Part shown: positions 1-9,700 of the stretch, piece by piece
How the letters are laid out: every line of letters begins with the position of its first letter
Numbering within the stretch: the stretch's first letter is position 1
Assembly: GCF_001956315.1 (NCBI RefSeq)
Contig: NZ_MOLY01000046.1
Span: 62,001 to 126,000, forward strand
DNA length: 64,000 bases
Direction: 5' to 3'
From: Sphingomonas montana
GTDB taxonomy: Bacteria; Pseudomonadota; Alphaproteobacteria; Sphingomonadales; Sphingomonadaceae
Made by a program: the position numbers and the translations under genes
The notes under the pieces: generated by a model
Seen by the model: only the letters and a program-made list of their open reading frames with translations
Told to the model about the DNA's origin: nothing
Databases searched by the model: none

Positions 1-1621
1 GTTCTGTGCCGTCATTGACCAGCATGCCGTCCCGCAGGCCCGGCCCGTTGGCGGTCCAACTTACGCTGTATCCCTGTGGGGCCGGGAGGCGGCTGGCCGA
101 TGCGACCACTGGTGGAATTACCCAGGCATCCTTCAACTGCCGCGCCACGGCTTCGGCAGAGGGTGGCGGCGGAACCGGCGTCGCACCCCATTTTGCGACG
201 AGCGCGTCGCGCTCCTCCGCGGTTATGGACAGCACCGATCCATGGCGCGGACGCAGCGGGAGGCGGAAGTCCGCCGGATAGGTCCATTTGATATCGCCCC
301 GAAGCGCATTCGTTGCCAGCGGGATATAGCCGATGCCGCGATAGTGATCGACCCAAAGATAGTATTTGAAGCCGCTGGTGTCGCCCTTGTTTGCAACGAA
401 CGCACTTGGCCCCTCGACCTCCGGTGTGCCCGCCTTGCGACCGATACAGCGCGATACCACGCTCCATGCGCTAGAGCCGCCAAGTGCGCGAAGCGAGCTT
501 GAGCGCTGGCCGATGATATCCCCCGAAGGGCAGCCGCTTGCCTCGGTCACCTTGGTGAAGCGATAATAAGCGTCGCCATCGCGAAGGACGGTTGAATCGA
601 TCATTCCGCGACTTTTGACCAGCTCGGACAGGTCCGCGGCCTTGAACCACTGCTGGGGCTGGGTGAAGGTGCGAAAGTCGCGTGTCGTGGCATACAGCAT
701 CTGCGGGCCATTGCCGTCGCCCTGCGTCCGCGCAGCGTCGGTGTAAAGGGTCGACGACCAATAGACGACATAGGCGCCGATCGACAAATCATAGGTCGCC
801 TCCGGTGCCCAGGTCATGCCAGCATTGGGCAGGTTGACCTCGACGTGGCGCTGGCTGCCCCAGTTGATCAGATCGGTCGACTCCCAGATCTCCAGATATC
901 GACTGCCCTGGTTGGTCGCTTCGCGCCAGCCGGTGCGTCCGGCGGAAAGATCGGTGGCAATCAGGAAGAAGCGGTCGCCTTCTGGCGAACGCATGATGAA
1001 CGGGTCGCGCAGGCCCAACGTGCCGTTCGATGACGTCAGTACCGGCTGGGCGCGATTCAATTCTTTCCACTGCAGCGCGTTGTTCCCATCGGACACGGCA
1101 AAACGAAGCTTTTCGCCATCCACCGTGTCGCCACTGAAATAGACGAAGAGATAGGCCTGCTTATTTGTCAGTGTTGGCCGCGCAAGCACAGTCACGTCAA
1201 TCGGCACTGTGACCGGCGAAAGACCCGGCCCGCTGACGGTGGCGGTCAGGCGGACCATGGCGTCCTGGGCGTAGCGGGTGATCGTGCCCTTCGCGATCGT
1301 GTCGCTGCCGGTTCGCCGGTCGCTGACCGAGATAACCTTCATGTTCGACGATTGCCAGGTGATCGTCACTGCCGCTGCCCCGGCGTGATCGGCCAACGCC
1401 GGTATTTCGGCGCCGTTGCGGTAAAGCGTCACGTTGCCACGAAGGGGCGCGCGGAGTGCAGGATCGTTGCGGATCGCTTTGGCGACAGCATCGCCAAGCG
1501 TTGCGGTCGGGCTGCGAGCCGCGGCGATCGGCTCCAGTGCATGGGTGGCAGCGATCGGGACAAGCATGGCGGCGCACAGCATGGCGGCGCGCAGGGGGGC
1601 GGGGAAGCGAAGCCGGCTCAT
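1..1621 (-). CDS. Secreted GH43-type glycoside hydrolase with atrophied Ig-like domains (C-terminus beyond window)
   Basis: Open reading frame with no stop from an ATG at 1621 to the left edge (about 540 residues visible). A signal peptide ends near ATHA-LEP (residue ~28). Residues ~35-130 look like an atrophied bacterial Ig-like domain (VTITWQSSN, ALRAPLRGNVTL). The GH43-like five-blade propeller follows: YLFVYFSGD (~150), GLRDPFIMRSPEGD (~203), TWAPEATYD (~266) and PEVEGPSAF (~401, candidate acid glutamate). A second Ig-like segment begins near the edge. GH43 enzymes remove arabinose or xylose from plant polysaccharides; the exact substrate cannot be read. The start overlaps the stop of the upstream GH43 gene (ATGA), so the two are probably translationally coupled. 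Family call is from visible motifs, not a search. Confidence 0.8.
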   Translation of the reverse strand, partial: MSRLRFPAPLRAAMLCAAMLVPIAATHALEPIAAARSPTATLGDAVAKAIRNDPALRAPLRGNVTLYRNGAEIPALADHAGAAAVTITWQSSNMKVISVSDRRTGSDTIAKGTITRYAQDAMVRLTATVSGPGLSPVTVPIDVTVLARPTLTNKQAYLFVYFSGDTVDGEKLRFAVSDGNNALQWKELNRAQPVLTSSNGTLGLRDPFIMRSPEGDRFFLIATDLSAGRTGWREATNQGSRYLEIWESTDLINWGSQRHVEVNLPNAGMTWAPEATYDLSIGAYVVYWSSTLYTDAARTQGDGNGPQMLYATTRDFRTFTQPQQWFKAADLSELVKSRGMIDSTVLRDGDAYYRFTKVTEASGCPSGDIIGQRSSSLRALGGSSAWSVVSRCIGRKAGTPEVEGPSAFVANKGDTSGFKYYLWVDHYRGIGYIPLATNALRGDIKWTYPADFRLPLRPRHGSVLSITAEERDALVAKWGATPVPPPPSAEAVARQLKDAWVIPPVVASASRLPAPQGYSVSWTANGPGLRDGMLVNDGTE

Positions 1622-2814
1622 TTGCGGCGCACCTGTTCGCCGATATCGCCGGTCGTGAACGGCGCGACCAATGGATCCATCGGGCGGATTGCGCTACTCG
1701 CCATGAACTCCATCCGGGCTATGACCGTCTGACGTTGATAGCCACCGCCGACGGGCAAGGCATGGCGATGGTAGGCTGCATACCAGCGGTCGGTGCCGGG
1801 GACGTTGACCACGCTATGATGCCCCGTTCCGACGGCGACGCCGTGTTTTTTCAGCACGATGAAGTCCGTGTCCGGCGACGTGATCGGCCCCATCGGCGAT
1901 GCGGCCGTACCCCAGCCGACGCGGTAGTCGGGGCTGCGCGCATCATCGATCGACCACATGAAGTAATATTTGCCGTCGCGCTTAAACACGACCGGACCTT
2001 CGCGGTGGTCCCGCGCTTCGATCCCCCGTACCGGGCCGTCCAGGGTAATCATATCGCGTTTGAGTTTCACGACATTCAGCAGCTTGCCGTTGCCAAAATA
2101 CAGATAAGCCTGTCCGTCGCTGTCGATAAACGGATAGGGATCGATGGTGTTGGTCTGGACGCCCATCCCCTTGGCCAGAAGCGGTTTTCCCAACGCATCG
2201 ACGAACGGCCCGAGCGGTGATTTTGCCGTCGCGACACCGATATTTCCCTCGGCGCAGAAATACATGTAGTAGGAGCCGCCGCGTTCGATGACATCGGGTG
2301 CCCAGGCTTGAATCTTCGCCCATTTGAGATCGTGGGCGACATCGAGAACCATTCTCTCCTTTTTCCATTCAACGAGGTTCTTCGACGACCAGACCGAAAA
2401 GTCGGTCGTTAGCCAATTTGGTTTGTCCGATGTCAGATAGAGATAGTAGGTGTCACCGAATATCCGGATGGCCGGATCGGCGGTATAGCCCTCCAGCACC
2501 GCGGGCGGCGCGGTCGTCGTCGGCGGTGACAGTGGATCTGTCGGCAACCGATTTTTCTCCAGCGATACCGGTTTATTGACGGCGACCCGGCGGAGCACGG
2601 CCTGGTTCTTCGCTGCCCGATGGTCATTTTTGCTGAACTGACCAATGTCGCGCTCGCGGCTCCTGATTATGTGGGCATCAAGGTTTCGAAAATGCGGAGG
2701 GACGGCGGGCGGGGCCGATGCGGCTGTATTGGACTGCGCATGTGCCGGCATAAACGGGCACAATGCCAGCTTCGCTATCCCGAGCGCCACCACATGACCG
2801 GTAGAAGCACGCAT
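1618..2814 (-). CDS. Secreted glycoside hydrolase family 43 enzyme
   Basis: 398 residues with a signal peptide (cleavage after FMPAHA) and a variable linker to ~residue 105, then a GH43 catalytic domain. The three expected acidic residues are visible: D113 in YTADPAIR (base), D225 in NTIDPYPF (pKa modulator) and E272 in REGPVVF (acid), with WAPDV at 171-175. Family activities are arabinosidase, arabinanase or xylosidase. The start has a strong upstream ribosome site (GGAGGGG). It lies first in a two-gene unit with the GH43/Ig gene, overlapping it by 4 nt. It is separated from the uxuA operon on the same strand by pseudogene debris, but fits the same hemicellulose theme. All catalytic residues are present, so the enzyme is probably active. 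Confidence 0.88.
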   Translation of the reverse strand: MRASTGHVVALGIAKLALCPFMPAHAQSNTAASAPPAVPPHFRNLDAHIIRSRERDIGQFSKNDHRAAKNQAVLRRVAVNKPVSLEKNRLPTDPLSPPTTTAPPAVLEGYTADPAIRIFGDTYYLYLTSDKPNWLTTDFSVWSSKNLVEWKKERMVLDVAHDLKWAKIQAWAPDVIERGGSYYMYFCAEGNIGVATAKSPLGPFVDALGKPLLAKGMGVQTNTIDPYPFIDSDGQAYLYFGNGKLLNVVKLKRDMITLDGPVRGIEARDHREGPVVFKRDGKYYFMWSIDDARSPDYRVGWGTAASPMGPITSPDTDFIVLKKHGVAVGTGHHSVVNVPGTDRWYAAYHRHALPVGGGYQRQTVIARMEFMASSAIRPMDPLVAPFTTGDIGEQVRRK

Positions 2815-2999
2815 TTCTGACCCCTCCGCGGCGGTACCGCACCCGCCGAGCAGGCCATTAGTCCGAGTAGTCGTTCTAGCAGTGCAAGTTTGGATTGCGA
2901 GCCCATAACCTCGCTCCCGGAAGCCGTGCCGGGTAAAGCCCTACCGGGACCGACCCTCGTTTGGAGAAGGTACTGTTCGGAGGCTGATCTTAACCGCGT

Positions 3000-3160
3000 T
3001 CAGTCGGAGACGGCAAATCGTCTGCGCTGTTGATGGACGCTGTCGCGCGCCTGATGGATTTCCTGAATCTCGGGTCTCTCGAGCAAGGTCTCGAGCACGC
3101 GTTCAAGATGAAGGCGCATCGCCGCGCGCGCCTGTACGGGATCGCTGCGTCTTGAGGACG
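3000..3160 (-). pseudogene. C-terminal fragment of a GntR/FCD regulator (partial duplicate of the gene at 13472-14230)
   Basis: The minus-strand translation contains SDPVQARAAMRLHLERV, LETLLERPEIQEIHQARD and VHQQRRRF. These match the last ~50 residues of the intact GntR regulator at 13.5-14.2 kb nearly word for word, and the DNA is also highly similar (14085-14225 versus the reverse complement of 3005-3157). Only the end of the FCD ligand-binding domain is present: no DNA-binding domain and no start. Its left boundary lies downstream of the two GH43 genes' promoter side and its right boundary abuts an AraC fragment. I read it as a recombination scar rather than a gene. Confidence 0.85.
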
Positions 3161-3445
3161 GCAAGCTGGATGTCCACTTGTGGATCCGATCGAAGAGCAG
3201 GGCACTCGAATAGTGTAAGCAGATTTCTGCCAAGCCGTAGCCGTTCGATTTCACGCCGGGGGGAACGCCAAAACAGGCGAGCATACTCACGGTTAAGCTG
3301 CGATGGGCTTTCATAGCCCACGACGAAGCCCCCGCTGCTCACGGTTGTGCTGCCGACAGCATCAGGCGCCGTGTCTCCTGCAGGCGCAACTGCTTCTGAT
3401 ATTCCAGCGGCGTCATGTTCGTCACGGCCTGAAATGTTCGTTCAG
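3160..3445 (-). pseudogene. AraC-family regulator, frameshifted C-terminal fragment
   Basis: Two reading frames together encode the end of an AraC/XylS DNA-binding domain. The first has RTFQAVTNMTPLEYQKQL and RLQETRRLMLS and stops at 3339. The second, starting in a different frame, has VGYESPSQLNREYARLFW and SPRREIERLR. In intact AraC proteins these are contiguous (helix-turn-helix 2), so a frameshift lies near 3340-3355. The N-terminal ligand domain and first helix-turn-helix are missing upstream of ~3445. The fragment runs straight into the GntR remnant. Non-functional as it stands. Confidence 0.85.
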
Positions 3446-3648
3446 CGACGATGCCTACATCAACGAGGCCATCGTCCGCCCGACCGCAGCTGGCATATAG
3501 GCGGCTCCGCGAAGTATATTCCGGGCGGACCTGTCGACCGCCCGGTCGACCCTGATAAAATGAGGGTATGGAGCGCCCCGGAATGTCGGCTGTCTGCTGT
3601 GGAGAGAAACAAAGGACCTCGGGAATGTCTGCTGTTGGGTCAACGACG

Positions 3649-4430
3649 TTAGGCTTCTGTTGGCGTCCATAACGGCACTTGTTGGTCCTGCCATAGCCCC
3701 CGCAGGAAAGCTCTCCATTCAACGGTTGTCCAAAGGCGTCCGGGGGCGGCAGGGAGGTCAGAATGGAACAGCAGTAGCGCCACCACGAGGTCATATAGCC
3801 TCGGCATCCGTGCCGCATGATCGGGATCGAGCAGCGTTCGTTTCGGGCTGAAAAGGAGGTTCGATGCTTTGAAGTCGAAGCTGCACCCAGCGAGCGGTAA
3901 TTCCTTCAAGAGCTCGGCGACGGCAAGCCGCGCCAGCGTCCGCACCGATCGCTTGTCTGCGCCGGCGATTGTCATCGCATTCTCGGCCGACGCAAGGTGC
4001 GGCTCGATCCACCCGGCGTCCCACACGACCGGCTCTGCATAGGTCGCGAGAGCGCTTGCTTCCGGTGGGGCAGCCGCGTGCATCCGCCCCAGCAGACGGC
4101 CCGCGTCGGCGATTTGAACCTTCGTGACATGGTAGCCCGTGCCCGACACGAACGGATAGACCACCCACTCCTTGCCATCATCGAGCCGACGTGGGGCGGG
4201 TGGAGGTGGGCTACCGGTGCCACCACATCGACTCCCAAGTCACGCAGCACTAACAACCAACGACCGATCGCAACGCCGCCCGAATGAACCAACCCCGTGC
4301 GCTCGAGAACCCAATCGCCTCGTCTGTCCCGGAGACGCAGCACGGGCGCGTAATCGTAGAGCGACACGGGCTCGTCTGGATGATCGAAGGAGAAGGCTAC
4401 CACCATTGCCCTGGCCTCCATGTCAATCAC
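3649..4430 (-). pseudogene. Aminoglycoside-phosphotransferase-like kinase, frameshifted
   Basis: The N-terminal part (from 4430 or an internal Met, with YAPVLRLRDRRGDWVLERT) and the C-terminal part lie in different frames. In the second frame the protein resumes as PRRLDDGKEWVVYPFVSGT and contains SFDFKASNLLF and LLDPDHAARMPRLYD, matching the catalytic D-x4-N and metal-binding DPD positions of the APH/choline-kinase fold. The shift lies around 4190-4215, in a C-rich run. Joined, the product would be ~260 residues, normal for the fold. The substrate is unknown; such genes in non-resistant bacteria are often housekeeping kinases. A sequencing error is possible, but decay is in keeping with the adjoining AraC and GntR remnants. 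Confidence 0.75.
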
Positions 4431-5036
4431 TCCCCAGACCGGTGTCGCACCGCTCTACAGTCTGACGGATCGTGATGCGAGCGCCTGCCCCCTTTTCCGG
4501 AAGGGAACGTTGAATGAGAATCCTGCCTTTGGGAGACCCCAAAGAACACTGATTTTCTCGAAACCGGTTCCCGCTTACATTTTGTCGGAACTACCTATCA
4601 GACATGGAGAACTGGGAAGGCTTCGCGTCGCTTATGTCCTGACCTTCGGACGTCGCGTATGCGCGTATCTATGTGTCTTCTTTTCGGCTCCATCACGGGG
4701 ACGGGCTGTTCGGGATCAATATAGGAGTTCGCGATCATGTAATTATCGAACTTGCTTGATATGAGCCTTTTAGAAGCCCTAATGGCTCGACAGCTTTCGA
4801 CAGCTTTCGACAGCTTTCGACAGCTTTCGACAGGTTGGCGACTTTGAATGCGATGCCGATGTTGATCCACGTGGGCCACGCTGCGCGGGAATAAAACTGG
4901 CCAGACCGGTAATTGACCCGGTTTGGGACGGGGTGCCGCATGGCCAGAACCGTAGGCAGCTTGGTGCCGGAGTCTGTGGATGCCAGTGGAGCGGCTCCTC
5001 GGGCGCGCCTATGACTGGTGCATTGCAAGGCGATCG
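4431..5036. other. Gene-free stretch
   Basis: No reading frame here has convincing protein character on either strand. It contains a small perfect hairpin (CTTTGGG at 4527-4533 with CCCAAAG at 4538-4544) and the decamer repeat listed separately. The right end abuts the stop of the deacetylase pseudogene. Confidence 0.5.
4788..4833. repeat. Tandem decamer repeat (cagctttcga)
   Basis: Four exact copies of the 10-mer cagctttcga occupy 4791-4830, flanked by a partial unit (cga at 4788-4790, cag at 4831-4833). The 10-bp period is not a multiple of three and no gene crosses it. Likely a slippage-prone microsatellite. Confidence 0.95.
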
Positions 5037-5954
5037 TCACCGGCAAATTTGCTTTACGTCAATTACAGACTTGAGCTTCACGATATCGGACACGTCCAGC
5101 TTATTCGCCTTGGCAGTACGTTGAAGGATGCTGCCTCCACCGGGCAGTTTGTTTGCGTAGGCATAGGCAGCGTCTGCCTGCGCCCGCTTGAGCGTGACAT
5201 ATCGAGCCCCGGCCCTATCCAGCCGTGCCATCACGCCGGGCAACGTCACCGCTGACCAGCCACCAAGGTGCATCAGCAGGACCTGCGGAATGACGCGACC
5301 ATATACGCGACGGGACACTGCCTTCATCTGGGCGATACCGTCGTCGACGCCCCGAAGATATTGGACTTTCATCGCCGCAATGCTTGTTTGGTCGCCCCTT
5401 GCGAGGCACCGGACATACGCATCGGTATAGACCCAATCGCTGAACGCGATGCTGACATCCGCAACTCTATATCTGCGGGTCTTCAGAACATCGGCGGCCG
5501 CGATGTGTCGCTCGCCCGTGCCGGCTGCCAGATTGGGAAAGCGGTAATAATGCCAGTCACGGCCTGTCATATGCTTGGCAACCATCGGCTCGCCCGCCAC
5601 CACATCGGCCGTCCAGGCGGCGATGGTCTTAGCGCGATTGAGATTGAGATGGTCATAACCGTGGTTGCCGAGCGGGTAGCCTGCGTTGCGCCAGATATCT
5701 AGCACGGCCTCGCTGTCGCGATCGCCTGCGACCCTGGCGGCATTGACGAAGCCGAATGCCTCCGGGACGCCATGCGCCTAAAGCGTGGCAATGTAGGCAC
5801 GCGCGATCGAGGCGCGATCGGTGTCCTGCGGCAAGGGCCCGTGCGCAGGCAGGTCATCGACGGTGATTGCGATCGCGAAGCCGTCCTGCGCGGGCGCCGA
5901 TGCGGCGATTGTCGAAAGGACAAGAGCGGTCGCCAACAGAATGGCATTCTTCAT
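5037..5954 (-). pseudogene. Polysaccharide deacetylase (NodB fold) interrupted by one amber codon
   Basis: From ATG 5954 the frame reads a signal peptide (ending ASAPAQ), then the deacetylase core start ITVDDLPAHGPLP with its catalytic-type DD pair, and reaches TAG at 5780-5778 (codon 59). Beyond it the same frame continues uninterrupted to 5037 with AHGVPEAFGFVN, GYPLGNHGYDHLN (the H-x3-H metal motif) and LLMHLGGWSA. A single base change (AAG to TAG would fit) therefore splits an otherwise intact ~305-residue secreted hydrolase. The start overlaps the stop of the upstream esterase (ATGA), so the gene is the last in the uxuA operon. An internal restart downstream of the stop would lack the signal peptide and first catalytic motif. 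Family members remove acetyl groups from cell-wall or plant polymers. Confidence 0.85.
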
Positions 5955-6736
5955 CGGCAGCCCCGTCGGATCAATCCCGCCATCGCGGCGGCTAGTTTAG
6001 GACCGAGCCTTTGCTGTGCGCCGGTTGTCAGATGCAGATCGTCCGGATTACGCGCCAATCCTCTGGTGGACACGATGGCCGAGCAGGGTAAGGGGGAGCG
6101 TACCTGTTGTGCCTGGATCCTCCTCCAGCTGGGATAGCCGTCCGGATCGGTGCGCGGAGAGTCTGCTATTTGGACTATCACGATCGGCAGTTTCGCTACG
6201 CCGAGATCGTGGCGGAATGCGCCGGCCATCTCTACAAAGGCGGCGGTCCACCCAAGCGCTTCGCCGAGCGATTTCTCCGCGTCGGACTCGCCTTGATACC
6301 AAAGCAAACCCGCGAGGTGCCCGCCAGCCTCGCGGACACGTGCGACGCAGGAGCCGTACAGCGTCGCGCGATCCTGCGCCGGCTTCCAGCGTCCGATCGA
6401 CGTGCCGCCCTTGGCGCAAGGGACGAGCGCGATCGGGTGCGTGGCGGTGCGCCGCATCGCGCGCGCGAAAGGCAGGCCCGGACCGACCGCCGCCTGCTTG
6501 TCGGCGGATACCGTATCGATCTGGCCGGTAGCATCGTCAAGCGGATCGAGCGCGGTACGCCACTGCCCGTCATTGCCGTAGAGCCGGATGCGGGGATCGG
6601 CGATACGATCGCGCAGGTGCAAGTCCGTGATCGCGCCCCGACCCGACATGTTCGACTGGCCGGCAAGGACATAGACGTCGGGAGCCGCGTCGGCGAACAG
6701 CATCGCACCTGCGGCCAGCGAGGCGAAGCCGATCAT
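5951..6736 (-). CDS. Secreted SGNH/SASA-type carbohydrate esterase
   Basis: 261 residues from ATG 6736, which overlaps the GH2 stop codon (ATGA). A short hydrophobic leader (MIGFASLAAGAMLFADAA) precedes VYVLAGQSNMSGRG, the nucleophile block with S28. Downstream are CAKGGTSIGRW, LLWYQGESDA and a C-terminal DDLHLT Asp/His pair, the layout of the sialate O-acetylesterase-related (SASA, PF03629) fold, which includes acetylxylan esterases. Next to GH43 and GH2 enzymes its likely role is removing O-acetyl groups from hemicellulose. The deacetylase follows with another 4-nt overlap. A longer N-terminal extension is possible in frame but would overlap the GH2 gene heavily and lacks protein character. 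Confidence 0.8.
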   Translation of the reverse strand: MIGFASLAAGAMLFADAAPDVYVLAGQSNMSGRGAITDLHLRDRIADPRIRLYGNDGQWRTALDPLDDATGQIDTVSADKQAAVGPGLPFARAMRRTATHPIALVPCAKGGTSIGRWKPAQDRATLYGSCVARVREAGGHLAGLLWYQGESDAEKSLGEALGWTAAFVEMAGAFRHDLGVAKLPIVIVQIADSPRTDPDGYPSWRRIQAQQVRSPLPCSAIVSTRGLARNPDDLHLTTGAQQRLGPKLAAAMAGLIRRGCR

Positions 6737-9700
6737 CGCGCCACGGGGCCGTGGAAGTCCGCCTCGACGATCGCCAGGCGCCAGCCGGGGGCGACGGCCT
6801 CCGCACCCGTGTCGCCCGACTGCTTGGCGGTGCCGAGTTCGACGATCTTGCCAAAGGCGTCGCGGTCCTGCGTCGGCGCAGTCTGGGTGAGGCGCAGCAC
6901 GCGGCCCGTGGCGGGCGGGAAGGCGACGTTGGCATAGCCGAGCTGGCGGTCGGTCTGGCCCGTCCACAGCTCCCGCCCGTCGATCGTGATTCGCAGCGGA
7001 TAGGCGCGCGAACGCCAGCCGACGAGCTTCAGGTCGATCTCGCTGAGCGTCACGGGCCCGGCGAAGCGATACTCGATCCAGGCGGTGCCCGGCGCGCCGT
7101 CGCTGACCCAGTGCGTCAATTCGTTGTCGTCGGTCGATCTGACCGCGTCCGCCTGCCGCGACCCCGCCACGATGCTGGCCGGCATCACCGTCGTCCGCGT
7201 TATGCGGTACGACGGCGTGGACGGGGTCGGGCCCCGCGTGAGCAGGCCGGGCTGCGCGTCTTCGGCAAAGCTGCGCGACAGGCCGCCATCGACCTTCGCG
7301 GCGGCGACGGTCGGCAGGACGAGCGTCGCGGGTTTCAGCCCCGCCGCGGTGGCGGTCAGCCGGACCGTGCCGCGCGCCGCGCCCGCGCGCAGCAGCACGC
7401 GGTTGACGCCGCCTTCCACCGGCAGCGTCTTCGACAGGATGTAGTTATCCTCGTCGCGTGCGGTGCCGGCGGTCGGGGTGGTGCCGGGGATCGCGACTTC
7501 CGCCTTCGCGACCGTGGCGCGCGGCTTGCCGGAACTGTCGCCCTGCGCAATGCCGCCGCGCCATTCCGCGGGGCCGGCCAGCGCGAAGGCGACCTTGTCG
7601 TTCGCGGTCGGCACGCGGCGGCCCTTGGCGTCGACGACCTCGACATCGACCAGCGCGATGTCCGCGCCGTCCATCACGAACCCGCGCGGGCCGGTATGCG
7701 GCGTCAGGCGCAGCGCGAAGGGGGCGCCGACCGTTTCGACGACGGCCTGCGACGTGCGCCCGTCCGCCCCGGTCGCGACCGCGCGCAGCGTTCCCGGTTG
7801 CCACGTCACGCCGGGCCAGCCGAACAGGAAGCCGGTGGACCGCTTGCCCGGCCCGAGCGACCGGCCGTTGAGGAACAGTTCGACCCTGTCGCCGGTCGAG
7901 ACGACGCTGACATCCTTCGTCGTGCCGGGCGCATAGCTCCAATGGCCGACGATGTGCGTGGCGGGGCGTTCGACATCGACCCAGCCGTTCCACATCACCT
8001 GGTGCGCGAAATAGCCCTCCTTGGGGATCCGCACCGCGTCGACCTCGCCCGAGCGGCGGTAGTTGTTGTCGCCGCGATAATGGGTGTTGCTGTCGGACCA
8101 GATGATGTTCACCCCGCCCGAACTCACGCGCCGGCCGGTGCCCGGGCGGATGCGGTAATAGTCCCACCAGCGGCGGACGTCCTCGGCCGCCTGGCTGTCC
8201 TGGTTACGATTATAGTCGGGCGCGTCGGCGTGGAACGGCGGGGTCTGCGCATCCTGGTACAGCCGTGCGGCCTCGTCGCGGCAATATTCCATCGCCCACA
8301 TCGGGATATGCGCGCTCTTGTTAATGTACAGCATCTCGCCGCCATATTCGGCGACCTTGCTGTCGAGCATCTCGCGCGATCCGATCGCACGTCCGCCGTT
8401 CGGGTCATACTGGTCGCGGATTGCCTTCATCTCGGCCATGTGCGGCTCGCTGATGCTCTCGTTTCCGCTTTCGTAGAACAGTATCGACGGGTTGTTGCGG
8501 TTGTACACGATGGCGCTGCGCATCTGTTCCTTGCGCTGGTCCCACCGGCGGCCCTCGACATCATGTTCGGCGTCGCCCGCGGGCATCGCCTGCGGCAGGC
8601 CGACGCGGTCCGCGGATTCGATGTCCTGCTTGGATGGCGTGATGTGCATCCAGCGGACCAGGTTGCCGCCGCTTTCGACCATCTGCGCGTTGGAGAAATC
8701 GCTGATCCAGGGCGGGATCGAGACGCCGACGGCGGGCCATTCGTTAGAGGTGCGCTGCGCATAGCCGTGGACCTGCATGACGCGCCCGTTGAGCCGGATC
8801 ATGCCGTCGCTGAACCCGGTGGACCGGAAACCGGTGAGCGTATCGACGGCGTCGAGGACCTTGCCCTTCTCGACCAGGCTGGTCGTCACGCGGTACAGAT
8901 AGCCATAGCCCCAGCTCCAGAAATGGAGGTCGGCCAAGCGGGCCTTCGCGGTCAGCACGCGGGTTTCGCCCGGTGCCAGGGTAACGCTGCCCCCGTCGAG
9001 CCGGCCGACCAGCTTGCCGTCGCGGTCGCGGATCTCCGCTCGGTAGGAGAGGGTGCGCGGGGTCGCTTCCGCGTTGCGGACCTGCGTTTCGGCGTGGACG
9101 ACCGCGGTGCGGCCCGGAATGTCGAAATCGTCGGCCCAGACATATTGGCCGGTCGTGCCGAGGTCCGCGAACAGCGGCAGCGTCTGGTAGGTGGACGGCG
9201 TCAGGTGCAGCCGCACGTTGCGCGTGATGCCGCCGTAATTCACGTTGAAGTTGCGGTCGTTCCACTGGAAACCGCTGCCGGTCGCCCGTTCCTTGTAACG
9301 CCAGTCATTGTCCACGCGCACCGCGATAACGTTCTCGCCGGGTTTCAGCGCGCTGGAAATGTCCGTGCCGAACGCCATCGCGCCGCTTTCGGACAGCGCG
9401 ACCGAGCGGCCGTTGACCCAGACCTCGGCGGCCTGGCGCACGCCTTCGAATTCGAGGAACGCCTTGCCCGCGGCCGCGGCCGACGGCGCGGTGAAGCGCT
9501 TGCGATACCAGATGATGCCGGTCGACAGGTTCTTGATGTCGCGCGCGAACGCCTCGCCTTCGTTGAACGCGTTGGGCAGCGTGACCGCGGTCCAGCCGCG
9601 ATCGTCGAACGCGGGCTGTTCCGCGCCGGGCTGCTCGCCGGTCGTCATCTGCCAGCCGGGGTTGAGGTTGTAGGTTTGGCGTGCCGAGGCGACGACGCGC

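Noticed and set aside
4788-4833. Possible CRISPR array
   Set aside because: Units are only 10 bp, directly abutting, with no spacers and no cas genes nearby.
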